A DNA stretch of 64,000 nucleotides from Choristoneura fumiferana (Eukaryota > Arthropoda > Insecta > Lepidoptera > Tortricidae), in contig NC_133472.1 of NCBI RefSeq assembly GCF_025370935.1, positions 11,012,588-11,076,587 on the forward strand, read 5' to 3'. Shown here one piece after another: positions 1 through 10,780 of the stretch. A program made the position numbers and the translations under genes. The notes under the pieces were generated by a model that saw only the letters and a program-made list of their open reading frames with translations, made no database searches and was not told the DNA's origin. Each line of letters starts with the position of its first letter. Positions within the stretch are counted from its first letter, which is position 1.

Positions 1-843
1 ATTCAAGTTTGCAGCTTCGAAAAACCTGTAACTTCGGATAGTGGTCCTAACATCACGTTAAAAAATCAGAACTAGCCGTTAATTGTCAATTTTAATGTAT
101 TATATGTATGACCTTCACTATAACATATGTAATGATGGTCATGAATGAATAGTAAATTAACATCTATTGACGTCTCTGTATGCTACCCCCTGTATCTGAA
201 TACGGACCGATAAATAAAGAATAAGTAGTAAAATTAATTTGGTTTTTTATCTGGTGCTTTTTATTAAATTGAATTTTTGAGCACTAAGATGACGAGTAAT
301 GAGCCGCGACTGATGGTAATGAAAATGAATTAGGCTAAGTCCACACTCACGGCCAAATCAGGATTTCAAAAACACTGAGTAAGTCTGCGTGTGAGTGTGA
401 AGTCGGCATTACACAATCATTTTAACAAGGCAGTTTAACAAAGATCAACTTTTTTCAACTATTTATAAATACCTATAAATGTTTCGGGCAGTAACAAAAA
501 CAACACTATCAGGGAATCTGGCGTATAATCACTTCACGAGGTATGTATGTCAACCAGACGCAGCAAAACCTTCCTGTAAGGGACGATATAAACAACTTAA
601 CTACTTGCAAGGGCATGTGTTTTATTTATTTCTGTAAATAGTGGTAAGGTTGTTTTATGAGTATAATCCGTTAAAAATATCCCAGAAATTATCAATACAA
701 TATAACTAGTCAATTAATCAAATTTAATGATAATGTGCAGTCTTGAATTAAAAACAAAGAAGAATTAAGTTTAGAGTTTTCTCGTCTAACGCTTCTTATA
801 TTAAACAAAATGACACCTACCTAATAGTTATTTATGTGGCTGG

Positions 844-951
844 TACATAATGAGAGGCATTAAAGTACGAGTGTGGTTTTATGAAACGAGCCGAAGGCGA
901 GTTTTATAATAAGATCACACGAGTGTTTTAATGCCTAATTATGTATAGCCG
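844..951. repeat. Palindromic foldback repeat, about 108 bp
   Basis: The left arm (TACATAATGAGAGGCATTAAA) is answered on the right by TTTAATGCCTAATTATGTA, so the two halves pair over most of their length. A centre of GAAACGAGCCGAAGGCGAG separates them. It looks like a small MITE. It abuts the next foldback at 961. Confidence 0.55.
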
Positions 952-960
952 CATACATAA

Positions 961-1327
961 CTTTATCTACATGCATATCATAAGTTTTCTATAATATGTT
1001 CAGATATGGCCTGTATTTTTAAGTAGTGTTACTGATAACTAGTTTGAAGTACCTACCAAAGCTTAAATAAAACAGATAATAAAAAACCAAAGTTTTATTT
1101 ATAATAATAATTATTATCTACATGCATGTCATAAGTTTTCTACAATATGTACAGATATGCATTGTTAAAAAAAGTATTACCGATACTTTAATGTAAACAT
1201 TAAGATGCACTGTACTTTAATGTGAACATTAAGATGCACCCGCAGATACCAGGTCTCTTAATAAAGGCCATTTGATAGTCGTTTCTGAACATATAGTAGG
1301 GAAGTTATGATATGCATGTAGATAAAG
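961..1327. mobile_element. Foldback MITE with 23-bp perfect terminal inverted repeats
   Basis: The left end CTTTATCTACATGCATATCA is matched exactly by the reverse complement of the right end at 1305-1327, and weaker pairing continues inward. A third, direct copy of the left terminal block lies inside at about 1115-1163. A short tandem repeat (ACTTTAATGTAAACATTAAG type) occupies 1185-1240. No target-site duplication was recognised and there is no coding capacity. Superfamily unknown. Confidence 0.65.
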
Positions 1328-1837
1328 ACATTTTAAAACTTCGTATCAATAAATATTTAAAACGAAGTTGACTGAGATAAAAAACGGTTTCTATCAAAAT
1401 ACAAAATGCTTAAATAAAATAAAATTTGGGACTTGATTGGGTTTTCCTTTTTATACTGTCTTCTTGTAAAAAAATATGCTAATGGCACGATTTTTTTCAC
1501 TTTCCTAGCCACTATTGCTTTTGGCAAGTAGAGCTACCAGTCAACGCCATTATTTTGTTATATAAATAAGTTCAACTCAAAATTTGAAGCAAGTGAGTGG
1601 CTAGAGAGAAGGTAAACATATGTGTATTAATTCGTGTTTTTTTATTATTTACAAATTGCTAGGATAGGTAGAAACCACTTAATTTAAAATTATTCAAGGT
1701 ACTAATCGTACTTAATTTTTTCATGTACCTCTGTTTTAACTTCTGCTTATTATATAGTGGTGTAAAACAAAGAGGTTTGTATTATAATCAATGCCGTCAC
1801 TAGCGAAGATGCCTTTGCACGTGTGAGAGGGTAAAAT

Positions 1838-1843
1838 TTTATT
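1838..1843 (-). terminator. Candidate polyadenylation signal of GABA-B-R1
   Basis: AATAAA on the minus strand, the first such hexamer downstream of the stop codon, about 95 bp after it. The real 3' end is not proven; another AATAAA lies at 1641-1646. Confidence 0.35.
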
Positions 1844-1937
1844 CGGCGTTTAGGCTTGTAAGCATCCTGTCTGGGACCTCAAAGAAGAAAATTTAAAGAT
1901 CAAAAAGTTTCGCTGCGGCTGGCTGAACGCCTAGGGT

Positions 1938-2135
1938 TTATAGGTAGCTTTCGGAGAACTCAAGGTCGGACACAGAGGCTCGCGAGGAGCGGGTGTAATT
2001 CGTGGAGGTGCCATAGTCAGAGGTGGCCGTGGCCAGGTCCGCGAACACGGCGGCCGTACCTTGCGTCACGCCGTCCGCCGCCGCGGACTCCCGCTCAGTC
2101 AGTTTCTGCTTCAGCACGCGAATTCGGTCCTCCTT
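1938..2135 (-). CDS. GABA-B-R1: GABA-B-R1 exon 14 (C-terminal tail, stop codon)
   Basis: Encodes residues 784-848 after a CAG acceptor, entering in phase 0 from exon 13. The first residues (KEDRIRVLKQKLTERE) complete the coiled coil that pairs subunit 1 with subunit 2 in this family. The rest is a low-complexity, Ala/Ser/Thr-rich cytoplasmic tail. The protein ends in S-Y-L, which fits a class I PDZ-binding pattern. An RSSR cluster at 832-835 resembles, but does not match, the RSRR retention signal of mammalian subunit 1. The stop is TAA at 1938-1940. Confidence 0.93.
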   Translation of the reverse strand, partial: KEDRIRVLKQKLTERESAAADGVTQGTAAVFADLATATSDYGTSTNYTRSSRASVSDLEFSESYL

Positions 2136-3037
2136 CTGCAAGCATAACGTCTTAAAAGGAAAACGAAGGACGACTTCATATTAATTTGGTTACGGTAAAA
2201 CCGTGGCGTAATGAAGACAATGTGAATGTCCCTACAAAAGCTGCCTGCAAGGGTTTGAGAGCGGCTATACATTTAGCCGTGACATGCTTGTGAGATGGCT
2301 TAAGCATGTAGAGTAGAACCATTTGATTTCTGACCTATCTTGGAATACTCTTGCAGTGTCATAATGTTTTCTTTCCCAAGCAATGCGATGTAACTCAGTA
2401 TATCGCATTTTATATGAAAAGGTTCCATATTGTATCACGGATCAAATGGTTCAACCGAAGTTTCTTTTGCATTAAAATCCTATATTGTATTCCGATCCAA
2501 TTTATGAAAAGCGTAGACAAAGACACCATTAACCCGACCATAGACATTTTAGTGATGTGAAAACCTAGAACCTATTGCAAAATAATTAATCTGTAAATCG
2601 ATTATTTATTTTATTAATTAAATAGATCAACGTATTCTTGTCTATTTTATTATTTACAATACTTGATTTAATTCCAAGGACTGTTTATTCAATTATAAAA
2701 GCAGTAACTATTTTTTAATTTTAAGGAAAGTAAATAAAAATCGCTTATTCATCCGCGCATTAATCGATTTTGAAAATGTCAAATTTTCCACCATCTCTAC
2801 GCTAGTTTATACACATGTTTCAATGAAAAAAGAACGTCATATTTTGACGAAGATTTTTTAAATGAAAAATAAATATTGAAATCAAGTGAATTTTGGTGAA
2901 AAAAGTGATTGGACATCTAGTTAAAAGACACGAATTATAGATAAATGTGTTATTGATTCGATCCAGTGGGTGTTTATACAAAAATTTTGATGAAATCGGT
3001 TTGTTTACACTTTTAATAAATTGGATAGGCATAACGT

Positions 3038-3675
3038 AGGTTTGTTAGATAATTTTCACAAACGCATTTTTTCTGAGTAGCGAATTTTCATATCACGGTT
3101 TTTCACGATCGCAAATTTATTTTTCGTCTTTTTCCACGTAGCGACTTTTCATGAAGCGTTTTATAATGTTCGCGTTTATTATTTATATTTTACTCGAAAT
3201 CATTATTCTAACTTAGAATTTTTAAGCAATCGTTACCCCTTAGTGTCCACATTATAAGTATTGTTACTCATTAATAGGTAGGTTAGGTATCTTCAGACCG
3301 TCCAAAAATAGGCGCGTCGACATACCGGCGTGGCGTGGTTTACCTAATGCTGCTGAAAATATATGCGACTGATAAAATAATCTACTGGTAAAATAAGCGA
3401 AAAAAATAAACGCGAGCATTAAAAAACGTTTCATGAAAAATCGCTACATCAGCAGCAGATTGCTGATTTGGGACCATTTCGTGACATACATAAAACTATA
3501 TATATATTTTTTTTTTATCCATTGTTCTTATGCTTGTCACGAATAAATGTTTTTCTTTCTTTCTTTCAAACTTTACATGAAAAAAGACGAATAGTTAAAT
3601 ATGCGATCATGAAAGAACGCGATGTGAAAATTGGCTACTATGAAAAAATGCTTTTGTGAAACATGTCGCACAAAT
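3038..3675. mobile_element. Word-array DNA transposon (non-autonomous), flanked by CATAACGT direct repeats
   Basis: Each side is made of repeated short words. On the left are GTAGCGAATTTTCATATCA, GTAGCGACTTTTCATGAAGC and GTTCGCGTTTATT. On the right are their inverted, degenerate partners (CATGAAAAATCGCTAC, GCGATGTGAAAATTGGCTAC). The outermost arms also pair: TTTCACAAACGCATTTTTTC on the left against TTTCACAAAAGCATTTTTTC read from the right. CATAACGT occurs on both sides (3030-3037 and 3676-3683), as expected for an 8-bp target-site duplication. No coding capacity. Exact edges are uncertain by a few bases. Confidence 0.6.
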
Positions 3676-4591
3676 CATAACGTGGTTTATACATTTACGT
3701 AGGCACAACGTTGCTTTCTGCATTGATGCGGTCTTGTCATAAGAAGTCGTCATATTAGGTATCAAATGCTGATGAGCGGACATAAAGCTGACATTATTCT
3801 CCTTTATAGTAGGTATGTAAAGAGTCAAAAACAACTACATGACATTGTGAAGGTTCTATAAATTAACATTCATTAAGCACACTCAGGGAGAAAAAGGAAC
3901 GTTCTTTATTTGAGTTCGGTGAAGTAATACTTTTTTACTGGCAAGCATCACGTACGTGAGGGATCGGGACGACGGTCGGACGGGAACGAAGCAAATTAGT
4001 AGATTAGAGTAGGGTAGTCCACCTTTTATACACATTTTTAACCGTCCCATGCGTGTCCCCCTCACGCACGCGCGTTCAGCGATGAGTGCTGCTACGTGAC
4101 AGAAAAAAATACTTATGTTGGTTGGCTAACTGTATTTATTTTCACCACATACATACATTTAGAACCAAGTCCTACTTCAATAAATTTACTTTTCAATACT
4201 GCACGAACTATATACGCGCAGCTGTAACTTGAGGATAAGGCAAAGCGGAGTTAGAGCTCCACCTAAGGCTAGCACTTCGACAGATCCTATTTGAGTGTGC
4301 AGCTGGTGCTGTGTGTATTTAAACGAGTCATAGGTATAACCACTTCTCCTCTTGCTGCAGCCGCGCTATTAAGCTCGCTCTGTCAGGCCTCCCCTCGACT
4401 AAATTAAGTCTGTGACTTCACCCTCGTTGCAGAACTATCCCGTGGTAATTTTGCAAAATACATCCTTATTATTCCTTGTCTATACCACAGCGAGGAATTC
4501 TATGCAAAATATTACAGTATACCTATTAGAGTTTTCCTGGTCCAAGGCCTTGGTTTGGATGATGAGTCAGGAAGTCGGGACTTTTCCTTTA

Positions 4592-4868
4592 GTGTTTATA
4601 CGTGTGTGTTACTTTTTTACGCTAAAGCGGCGATCGGATTTAGATTAAAGTTTGCATGTGCACAGCAGGATCTTTGAAATAATAGGCTACTTTTTTGCCG
4701 ATATTCTCACGGAATCAGAATTTGGGCATGTACATAGACATGCTTAAGGGCATGAGCGTTATTTATGTAAAGCAGACGAAGACCACGTTGTAATTTTAGA
4801 AATATCCATTTTTGTACAAACCCACGGGAAATAAAAAAACTGGAAACTTCGAGCAAAGCCGCGGGTAA
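4592..4868 (+). repeat. Decayed Helitron-like repeat
   Basis: Shares phrases with the clearer copy at 61699-62066: a GTGTGTGTTAC stretch followed by TTTACGCTAAAGCGG, then GGCTACTTTTTTGCCGATAT and, at the end, AGCCGCGGGTAAAA. Ends are eroded. Confidence 0.4.
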
Positions 4869-4892
4869 AATATTGTATTAAGATAAACTAAC

Positions 4893-5030
4893 CTGCGCAA
4901 TAAGTTTCTGCAGTTCCTCATTTTCCTTGACTAGTTCCCGGTATCTCTCTTCATCAGCTCGCGCTGAGCCAGAGCCCGAGCCGCGCCCGCTCTCAGCGCG
5001 CTCCGTCGGGTGTCGGATCACCTCGATCAC
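4893..5030 (-). CDS. GABA-B-R1: GABA-B-R1 exon 13 (membrane-proximal tail and coiled coil start)
   Basis: Encodes residues 738-783 in phase 0 at both ends (acceptor TTCAG before GTGATC, donor CAG before GTTAGT). After VIEVIRHP, which continues from helix 7, comes a Gly/Ser linker (residues 752-759). Then DEERYRELVKENEELQKLIA shows the charged heptad pattern of the GABA-B coiled coil, continued by exon 14. The Gly-Ser-Gly-Ser linker is not something I recall from the fly protein and may be specific to this lineage. Confidence 0.95.
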
Positions 5031-5148
5031 CTGAACAAATACCAATATATATATACTCATTAAAGAGTGCTACGAACGGCAACCCTCTTTGGCATTGGCA
5101 TTGTTTTCTTCGGTTTGGCGAAGTTTTTTTGCACTTGTAAATACAGTA

Positions 5149-5281
5149 CAGTCAAGTGTAAAAATATGTCCTTATTCAAAGTTTCAAAAATATGTACCAC
5201 AGACTCTTATTCCGACGCAATAAGGCCGTAGTAAAATATTTTTGAGTAGTTCGAATAGACACTTATTTTTGCACTTGACTG
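5149..5281. mobile_element. Small MITE with TA flanks (133 bp)
   Basis: The left end CAGTCAAGTGTAAAAATATG and the right end, read inverted (CAGTCAAGTGCAAAAATAAG), form terminal inverted repeats. TA lies directly outside both ends, as in Tc1/mariner-type MITEs. A partial inverted copy is found at 34741-34839. Confidence 0.65.
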
Positions 5282-5743
5282 TACCTACCGTAAGCAAGTC
5301 CCTCCTGAATGAACATCCTTGCAAATATTTAGCACTAGAAATTTTCTCATTCTCTTGCATCTGCCGTTTGCCGTTCATCAAACTTCGATTTTGTTTTTGC
5401 TCTTGTAACAACACGGCAGCTTTTGGCGTTTATTAGTTTGGCATTATAATACCTTTCCGCCAGCACTATATGAGGCAGCTGAGCTTTGATTGAGAGGAAA
5501 ATTCAGCAATTATATTTCCTTACTATCCCATTCTCACACATCCCAGGCAAATAATTCTTATTACATCGTTGTGCTTCTTTGTACAGTTTTCTATAAAGTT
5601 ACTATTTAAAAAAACAGGAGTAATCCAATCCCAAACGAATTTGCTTTTTACGAAACAAGTAGATATCCAACATTATTATTATGACATAGAAGAGATAAAA
5701 GTGAAATTTTGTATGTTAAATAACGTATAAATGCTCCTCGAGC

Positions 5744-6140
5744 GCCGGCCGCCTGTCCCGCCACGCCGCTCTCAACGACATTATCGGAAGGGCGCTCGTT
5801 AGTGCCAACGTTCCCGCTGCTCTGGAGCCCCAGATTGTATGGAGCGATGGCAGGCGCCCTGACGGAATGTCGTTAATACACTGGAAGACTGGCCATGCGC
5901 TGGTGTAGGACGTCCTACCTACCAGCAACTACCAAACGTGCGAGGGCGGCGGCAGACGCCCGGGAACGCCTCAAGGTTACATAATATAGCTGTCTCGGCG
6001 CCCAATATCATTTCTTTGCTTTCGACGTCGAAACTCTACACAGGGAGCTCAGCAATAGGTTAAGGGAGGCAACAGGCAACCATCGCGCCGGCAGCTTTCT
6101 CGCGCAAAGAATCGCAATTGCAGTTCAACGCCCACCTCTC
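5744..6140 (+). pseudogene. Decayed retroelement C-terminal module
   Basis: A visibly GC-rich island inside AT-rich intron. Read on the plus strand from about 5759 it gives RHAALNDIIGRALVSANVPA, then EPQIVWSDGRRPDG, MSLIHWKTGHALV and an in-frame stop. Further decayed reading follows. This resembles the conserved C-terminal module (LNDI..AL..A..P..LEP...DG.RPDG.....W..G) found at the end of many invertebrate reverse-transcriptase-associated ORFs. The assignment comes from pattern memory; the source family is not certain. It is not a functional gene. Confidence 0.5.
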
Positions 6141-6960
6141 TTTTTTTAAAGTAAAGTTTTAGTTATTTTAATTTAATAGTAGTTTTAGTCCTATGGATAT
6201 TTTGTATTTTCTGTAAATAGGGATGCTTGTTTATTCTACTTCTTAGCTTCGTGACTCCACCCCGCTAGGCATGTAACTTATACTTTACGATAGATACCCC
6301 TTTACGGTTTTAGACATAGGATACTTTCTTCCACATAAGTGTACCGTCCTCGAGGGTACCTACGCGAAAATTTGATGAAGTGGAGTGCTATTTATTTCCT
6401 TATACTTCAAATTGTTGCTGAAGTTTAAAAATTAAAAGTGTTTGCTCAGTCAAAACTACCCCAAAAATCGACTTTTGTATCGCTTAATTATTATTTAAAT
6501 TTGATACCCGAAGCAATTCCAAATACGCCGTTAACAATAGAGTCGTGTTCACATATTTTTGATCAAAGTTTTGCTCAGAAGTTTATGAACTTGACTGTAC
6601 TGGGCTGCTTGTGCAAAATTACTCATGCAACATTCGTAATATTTTACCATTTATTTTAAATTGTTCTTTTGAAACGAACTAACGAAAATTGATTGTATTT
6701 TTTGGAGTATTTTTGTATTATTTATTTCAACTCCTAATTTGTTACTTTTACGGGTATCCCGTGAAACTATATCGAAAAAGCAAACTGAGACATGGATGCA
6801 CAGAAAAACCAGATTTTTTTTCCTATGCATACATATCTCAGGTTGCTTTTTATCTACTACGCTACTTAAGCAGAGAGAAGAGAGAAGTCACATTCTTTCG
6901 GAACTAAACGCTCACCCAGACAAGAGATGTCGCTACTAAGGAATCAAATTATGATTTTAA

Positions 6961-7090
6961 AGCTGTGGTGTAAGGGTTATAGCACGCAGCACGGATTGCT
7001 GAGTACCTGGGTTCGATTACCAGCGCTGGTTTCTTTTCCTGGTTTTTCTGTGAATCCTATGTCTCAGTTTGTATTTTCGATGGAGTAAAA
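6961..7090 (+). repeat. tRNA-derived SINE-like segment
   Basis: Contains a possible box A (GTGGTGTAAGGGTTATAG) and a good box B (GGGTTCGATTACC) at tRNA-like spacing. No clean cloverleaf was seen. The 3' portion (CTGGTTTTTCTGTG...) recurs inverted at 6770-6815. Confidence 0.4.
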
Positions 7091-7715
7091 TTGTAAATTG
7101 GAGAAGTGCACTAGAAAATACTGATATTTTCTTAAGTACAAATCGAGTGTAGTTGTTCAGTGATTTGATATACTCGTAATGCACGAGAACACACTTAGTC
7201 TAGCTCACAAGGTTTTGATAATATATTATCAAACAGCAAAATTGGGACAGTGAACGAGTTGGCACTGCCTATTCAGTTTCAATATACAGCCAAACTTAAA
7301 TTATTATTGACTGCTTCATAGCTATACTTGTCTTAATTTAATTAAAATCAGATTAAAAAGTTGGATCCAAATATAAAAATCCCTCTACGTCTAAAAACTG
7401 ATATAGATAAAGCTTTTGAGAGGCAACAGAAAGCTTTTAATACCTAGTTCATTAAAGCAGTAATCCTGGTTGAAGTTGCGAATTTTGCGGTAAGCCACCT
7501 TTTGGAGTAAAAGCCACATGAAGGTACATAATGAACTCAATCAGATTTTAAGAGTTCTTTTAAAAAATATCGTATTCATTTTACCGTTTCAAAGTTTTTA
7601 AGTGGCTGTGGGGGTAACAACTTGAAGAAGGTAAGTAAGGGTATTTGAAAAAGTGTAGAACGAGATTATTAGAACAAACTCAAAGTCATTAGTTAATAAA
7701 TAAAGTGTTTCTCAC

Positions 7716-7972
7716 CTTAGGCACGAAAATGAGTGCCATGCTGAGGAAGCAGCAGAAGACGATAGCGAGCGAGACGAAGGCGAAGGAGGCGTCCTGTTGC
7801 GACGCTATCACCAGCGTGACAGGCGCCGTGATCAAACAAAGCACCACCACGTTGTAGATGCTCATGCCGACGTAGCGCGAGTCGTTGATCTGCCGCACCT
7901 TCACCGACCGTGTCTCGTAAGCCAAGAAAAGCCCGAACACGAGCACCAGCCCTTTGTAGCCGTACATTAAAC
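7716..7972 (-). CDS. GABA-B-R1: GABA-B-R1 exon 12 (helices 5, 6 and 7)
   Basis: Completes split codon G652, then encodes residues 653-737 and leaves in phase 0. It holds TM5 (about 653-671, MYGYKGLVLVFGLFLAYET), intracellular loop 3 (RSVKVRQINDSR), TM6 (about 685-708, with the family motif YNVVVLCLITAPV) and TM7 (about 713-735, ASFAFVSLAIVFCCFLSM). The loop and the SQQDASFAF junction are nearly invariant in insect GABA-B subunit 1, which makes this one of the safest exons. Confidence 0.97.
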
Positions 7973-9359
7973 CTGAACAGCAAATAAGCAAAAGCCTTAG
8001 GACAATACGACAAGATAGTTAGTGGGTTGCTTACACTAGCTGACTATCTGAACTTAGAGGTTACCATGAATATTGTACCAGAGCAGAGTTTAAGTAGGTT
8101 GTATTGGTTGTAGGTGTTAAATAAAAAAAGAATAGATTCACTTTATCAGAAGTAGGAAGATGTTTGGACTGTCTTATGTTCGTATCGTCCCTTTTGAACT
8201 GATCAGCTGATCTTTTAGGCAATAGAACGCTTCATCATAACGCTAATCTCTGATGTGCACTCCACTCCACTTCAAATAAGTATTTTTTGTACATAGTCTG
8301 ATTTTTAAATGTTTAATGTATTGTGTTTTATTGCTTATTATAATAAATAAATAAGTACTTACACTTAACTTCAAATACGTACTTCAAGTAAGTACAGCTG
8401 GCAAATTACGTCGGTTATTTATAAAGAGTCATCCACTGTTTACGAGACTCGACTTGTCTTATATTAAAACTCATCCTTCTTAATTACCGCTGGGATTTTA
8501 GGTTATGACCGTGCATTTGTTGCAGGTTTGGGCTTTATTAAAACGTAAATCATAACGTTGGTGCTATTAAATGTTTATTTGTGGTGAATTACCGACAAAA
8601 TTGAGAAACTTAACTAGCTCGAGATACGGCATCGTTGGGTTTAAAGGGTGCTCGTTCATAAGGCGTTACAAAAACGACATGATGTTTATATCGATGGCGG
8701 AATTAGAACAATATTGGTGCTGCGCGTGCTGTCTAAAACTCTAGTATTTCAACTGACCAGAAGTTTTTGATTCAAATTTAAATATAACACCGATGCTAAC
8801 TTTGAAATCACATCTATAAAAAAATGTAATAAAATATAAATATAAATTCAAAACTGTTAAAAATCCGAGTAGAATTTAAAATACTAGTTGAATAGTAAAC
8901 AATTTCAGCTGTCATCATTGTGCCAATCAGTCAAAAATTTAAAAGGGGGTAATTCGATAGCACAAATTTTCACCTTTTTTGAGTGGTGTTTTATAATTGG
9001 CGTCCTGATCTATTTGAGCATTTCATTGCTAATAACAATAAATATATCAAAAAATGACCAGTGTATTTCTAATTACCTATTTAGGTACTAACAGTTTACT
9101 TAAGTAAGTGATTTAATTAAAATGTGTGTAGGTACCACGATATAATTTAATGCTCTCGGTGCATACCTAACCCTTAGCCAAGATGCACTGTAGCGAAATC
9201 GCCACACGAAGCGAGTGAGAGTGACATAATTTAAATTTTACGCGTAGTACGGCCTTCGTGTTAAAGAGGAATCCAAGTACTCGCGTCGTATCGATTGAGC
9301 TATGAAGCCTCTTGTCAAGGGTGACTTGAGGTGAGGAACATGATTAGTAATGCGTTTAC
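7973..9359 (-). other. Intron 11 of GABA-B-R1
   Basis: Phase 1 intron of 1.39 kb (donor GTAAAC, acceptor TTCAG). AT-rich; I see no mobile element with clear ends and no gene. Confidence 0.85.
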
Positions 9360-9567
9360 CAAGCCACACGGTGTTGTTTTTGCTCTCGCAGTGTTCGAGC
9401 TCGGGTCGTATGTGTACGTCGTCGTCGTGGTGACGCGGCGATTCTAGTGAGAAGATCTCAACGGTTCGCTGCAGCGGGTCCCGCAGCTGCCACGTGGTCA
9501 GTAACGTCGCGTCCACTACCAATAGGCCGCCAACCATCGTGTACAGTTTCCAGCCGTGCATCCGCTT
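9360..9567 (-). CDS. GABA-B-R1: GABA-B-R1 exon 11 (helix 4 and extracellular loop 2)
   Basis: Residues 583-651 plus the first base of codon 652. The acceptor is ACAG before AAGCGG. It encodes the end of intracellular loop 2 (KRMHGWKLY), TM4 (about 589-610), and a long extracellular loop 2 with a histidine/aspartate run (HHDDDVHI). The family motif IRPELEHCE follows; it carries C642, which pairs with C545 at the top of TM3 in class C receptors. Confidence 0.96.
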
Positions 9568-10780
9568 CTGTATAACAAATTAGAACTATTGCTAAATCTG
9601 TTGAACTTTTAAAACCTCAGGTAGTTGGGTCAAATCTGGCTTGAAGGACCAATTGTAAGTAGCTGGTAGATGCGAGCTACTTAAAATTGGTCCTTCCAGC
9701 ACTTTCTCTAGAGTAGAACAAAAGTTTGTCACAGTTGTTCGATCATTAAATTTGGTTTTCACTACACACTAGTTACAAACTGCTCGCTAGTCGCTGCTAA
9801 TAGTCGCTCTCAGGCTAATTCAATCTCGGAACGTGGCATGCTCCATTTCAGCGATTTATCAAAAGTGACGCTGCCAATATACGGAACGCAAATAGTTGAA
9901 GAGAAACCAGTTAGTGAGATTCTTGCAGTTCTTTGAACGAAGGTTCGAGTATTAATTGCTTGCTTTTCGAACTTGTTGAACGATTGTAGCTTTATTGTCA
10001 ACACTATATTTATTAAGGAGTAGGTACCTATTACAAGTAAACATCATAGGTCGCTCTAATTCAAAGTAAATACCAGATAACGTATTCTCACAGGTAAAAG
10101 AGGGACTTACAGGTTAATAAATATACTTTTCCTTAAAATTAAAATATTTTCATAATTATGATTAATCAACTCACTCACATTAAACTAAGAAAGAATTAAC
10201 GTGCAAAGATCAGTAAATTTTTAATTAAGAAAGTCTAAGGCGTCCTCTTTATAATCATAGACGAATCGAGACGGGAAATCAATATTCATCTATCGTCTTT
10301 AATAACGTTAAATTTGATCTGTGCTTAATGACCAATAAAAACGTTATTTTGAGCATTTTTGCTACAGAAGATAATTAAGTGCCCATTAGTTAATTAACGG
10401 ATAAAGTCGTTAAGTAACCACCTGTCATAAGTTACAATTGTTATATTTATTATTAGTCATATTGATACAGCCACGTAAACTGTGCAAAAAATTATCACGG
10501 TGTTCACGAACCTTGTGAAGTTTATATTGACCTTACATTCGTTTACAAATTCTCTTTTGTCAGACATCAATGAAACGTAAATACATTTTGCTCAGAGGTT
10601 AGATGAGGGGATTCGCTGTGAATCATACGTATGTGTGTCGTAAGTATATATAAATTTAATTATTGTTGTAATAGGTTAGGTATTATTTAGCCGGTATTTT
10701 CTGAAATCATCGAGTTAACCAACTAGACGAAGCTGACTATGCATGATTTTTAATAATACATTAATGCGTTATAGCCTTAC
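9568..10780 (-). other. Intron 10 of GABA-B-R1
   Basis: Phase 0 intron of 1.2 kb (donor GTAAGG). The only structure seen is the near-perfect hairpin at 9639-9700. The rest is AT-rich unique sequence. Confidence 0.85.
9639..9700 (-). other. Intronic hairpin with a 26-position stem, pre-miRNA-like
   Basis: On the transcribed (minus) strand the arm GCTGGAAGGACCAATTTTAA continues to AGTAGCT, then a loop of about 10 nt. The returning arm AGCTACTTACAATTGGTCCT continues to TCAAGC. The stem has two mismatches. Size and position inside an intron are compatible with a microRNA precursor, although the loop is short. It could equally be a tiny MITE. No expression evidence is available from sequence. Confidence 0.3.

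Larger units (their letters stand above)
1..1937. other. 3' flank of GABA-B-R1: 3' UTR and repeats
   Basis: Non-coding downstream side of the minus-strand gene. It holds a candidate polyadenylation signal near 1840, a 367-bp foldback element (961-1327) and a neighbouring palindromic repeat (844-951). Bases 1-840 and 1330-1830 are AT-rich with no recognisable gene. Confidence 0.6.
2136..4892 (-). other. Intron 13 of GABA-B-R1
   Basis: Phase 0 intron of 2.76 kb with donor GTTAGT and acceptor TGCAG. It holds the word-array element at 3038-3675 and a decayed Helitron-like repeat at about 4592-4868. Bases 3700-4590 show nothing recognisable. No second gene was found. Confidence 0.85.
5031..7715 (-). 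other. Intron 12 of GABA-B-R1
   Basis: Phase 0 intron of 2.7 kb (donor AAG before GTGAG). It contains a small MITE (5149-5281), a GC-rich retroelement remnant (5744-6140) and a SINE-like tRNA-derived segment (6961-7090). A stretch at 6770-6815 is an inverted copy of part of that SINE-like segment. The rest is AT-rich with no recognisable feature. Confidence 0.85.

Noticed and set aside
7717..8013. Second minus-strand frame over exon 12
   Set aside because: Out of frame with the strongly conserved helix 5-7 sequence; a shadow.
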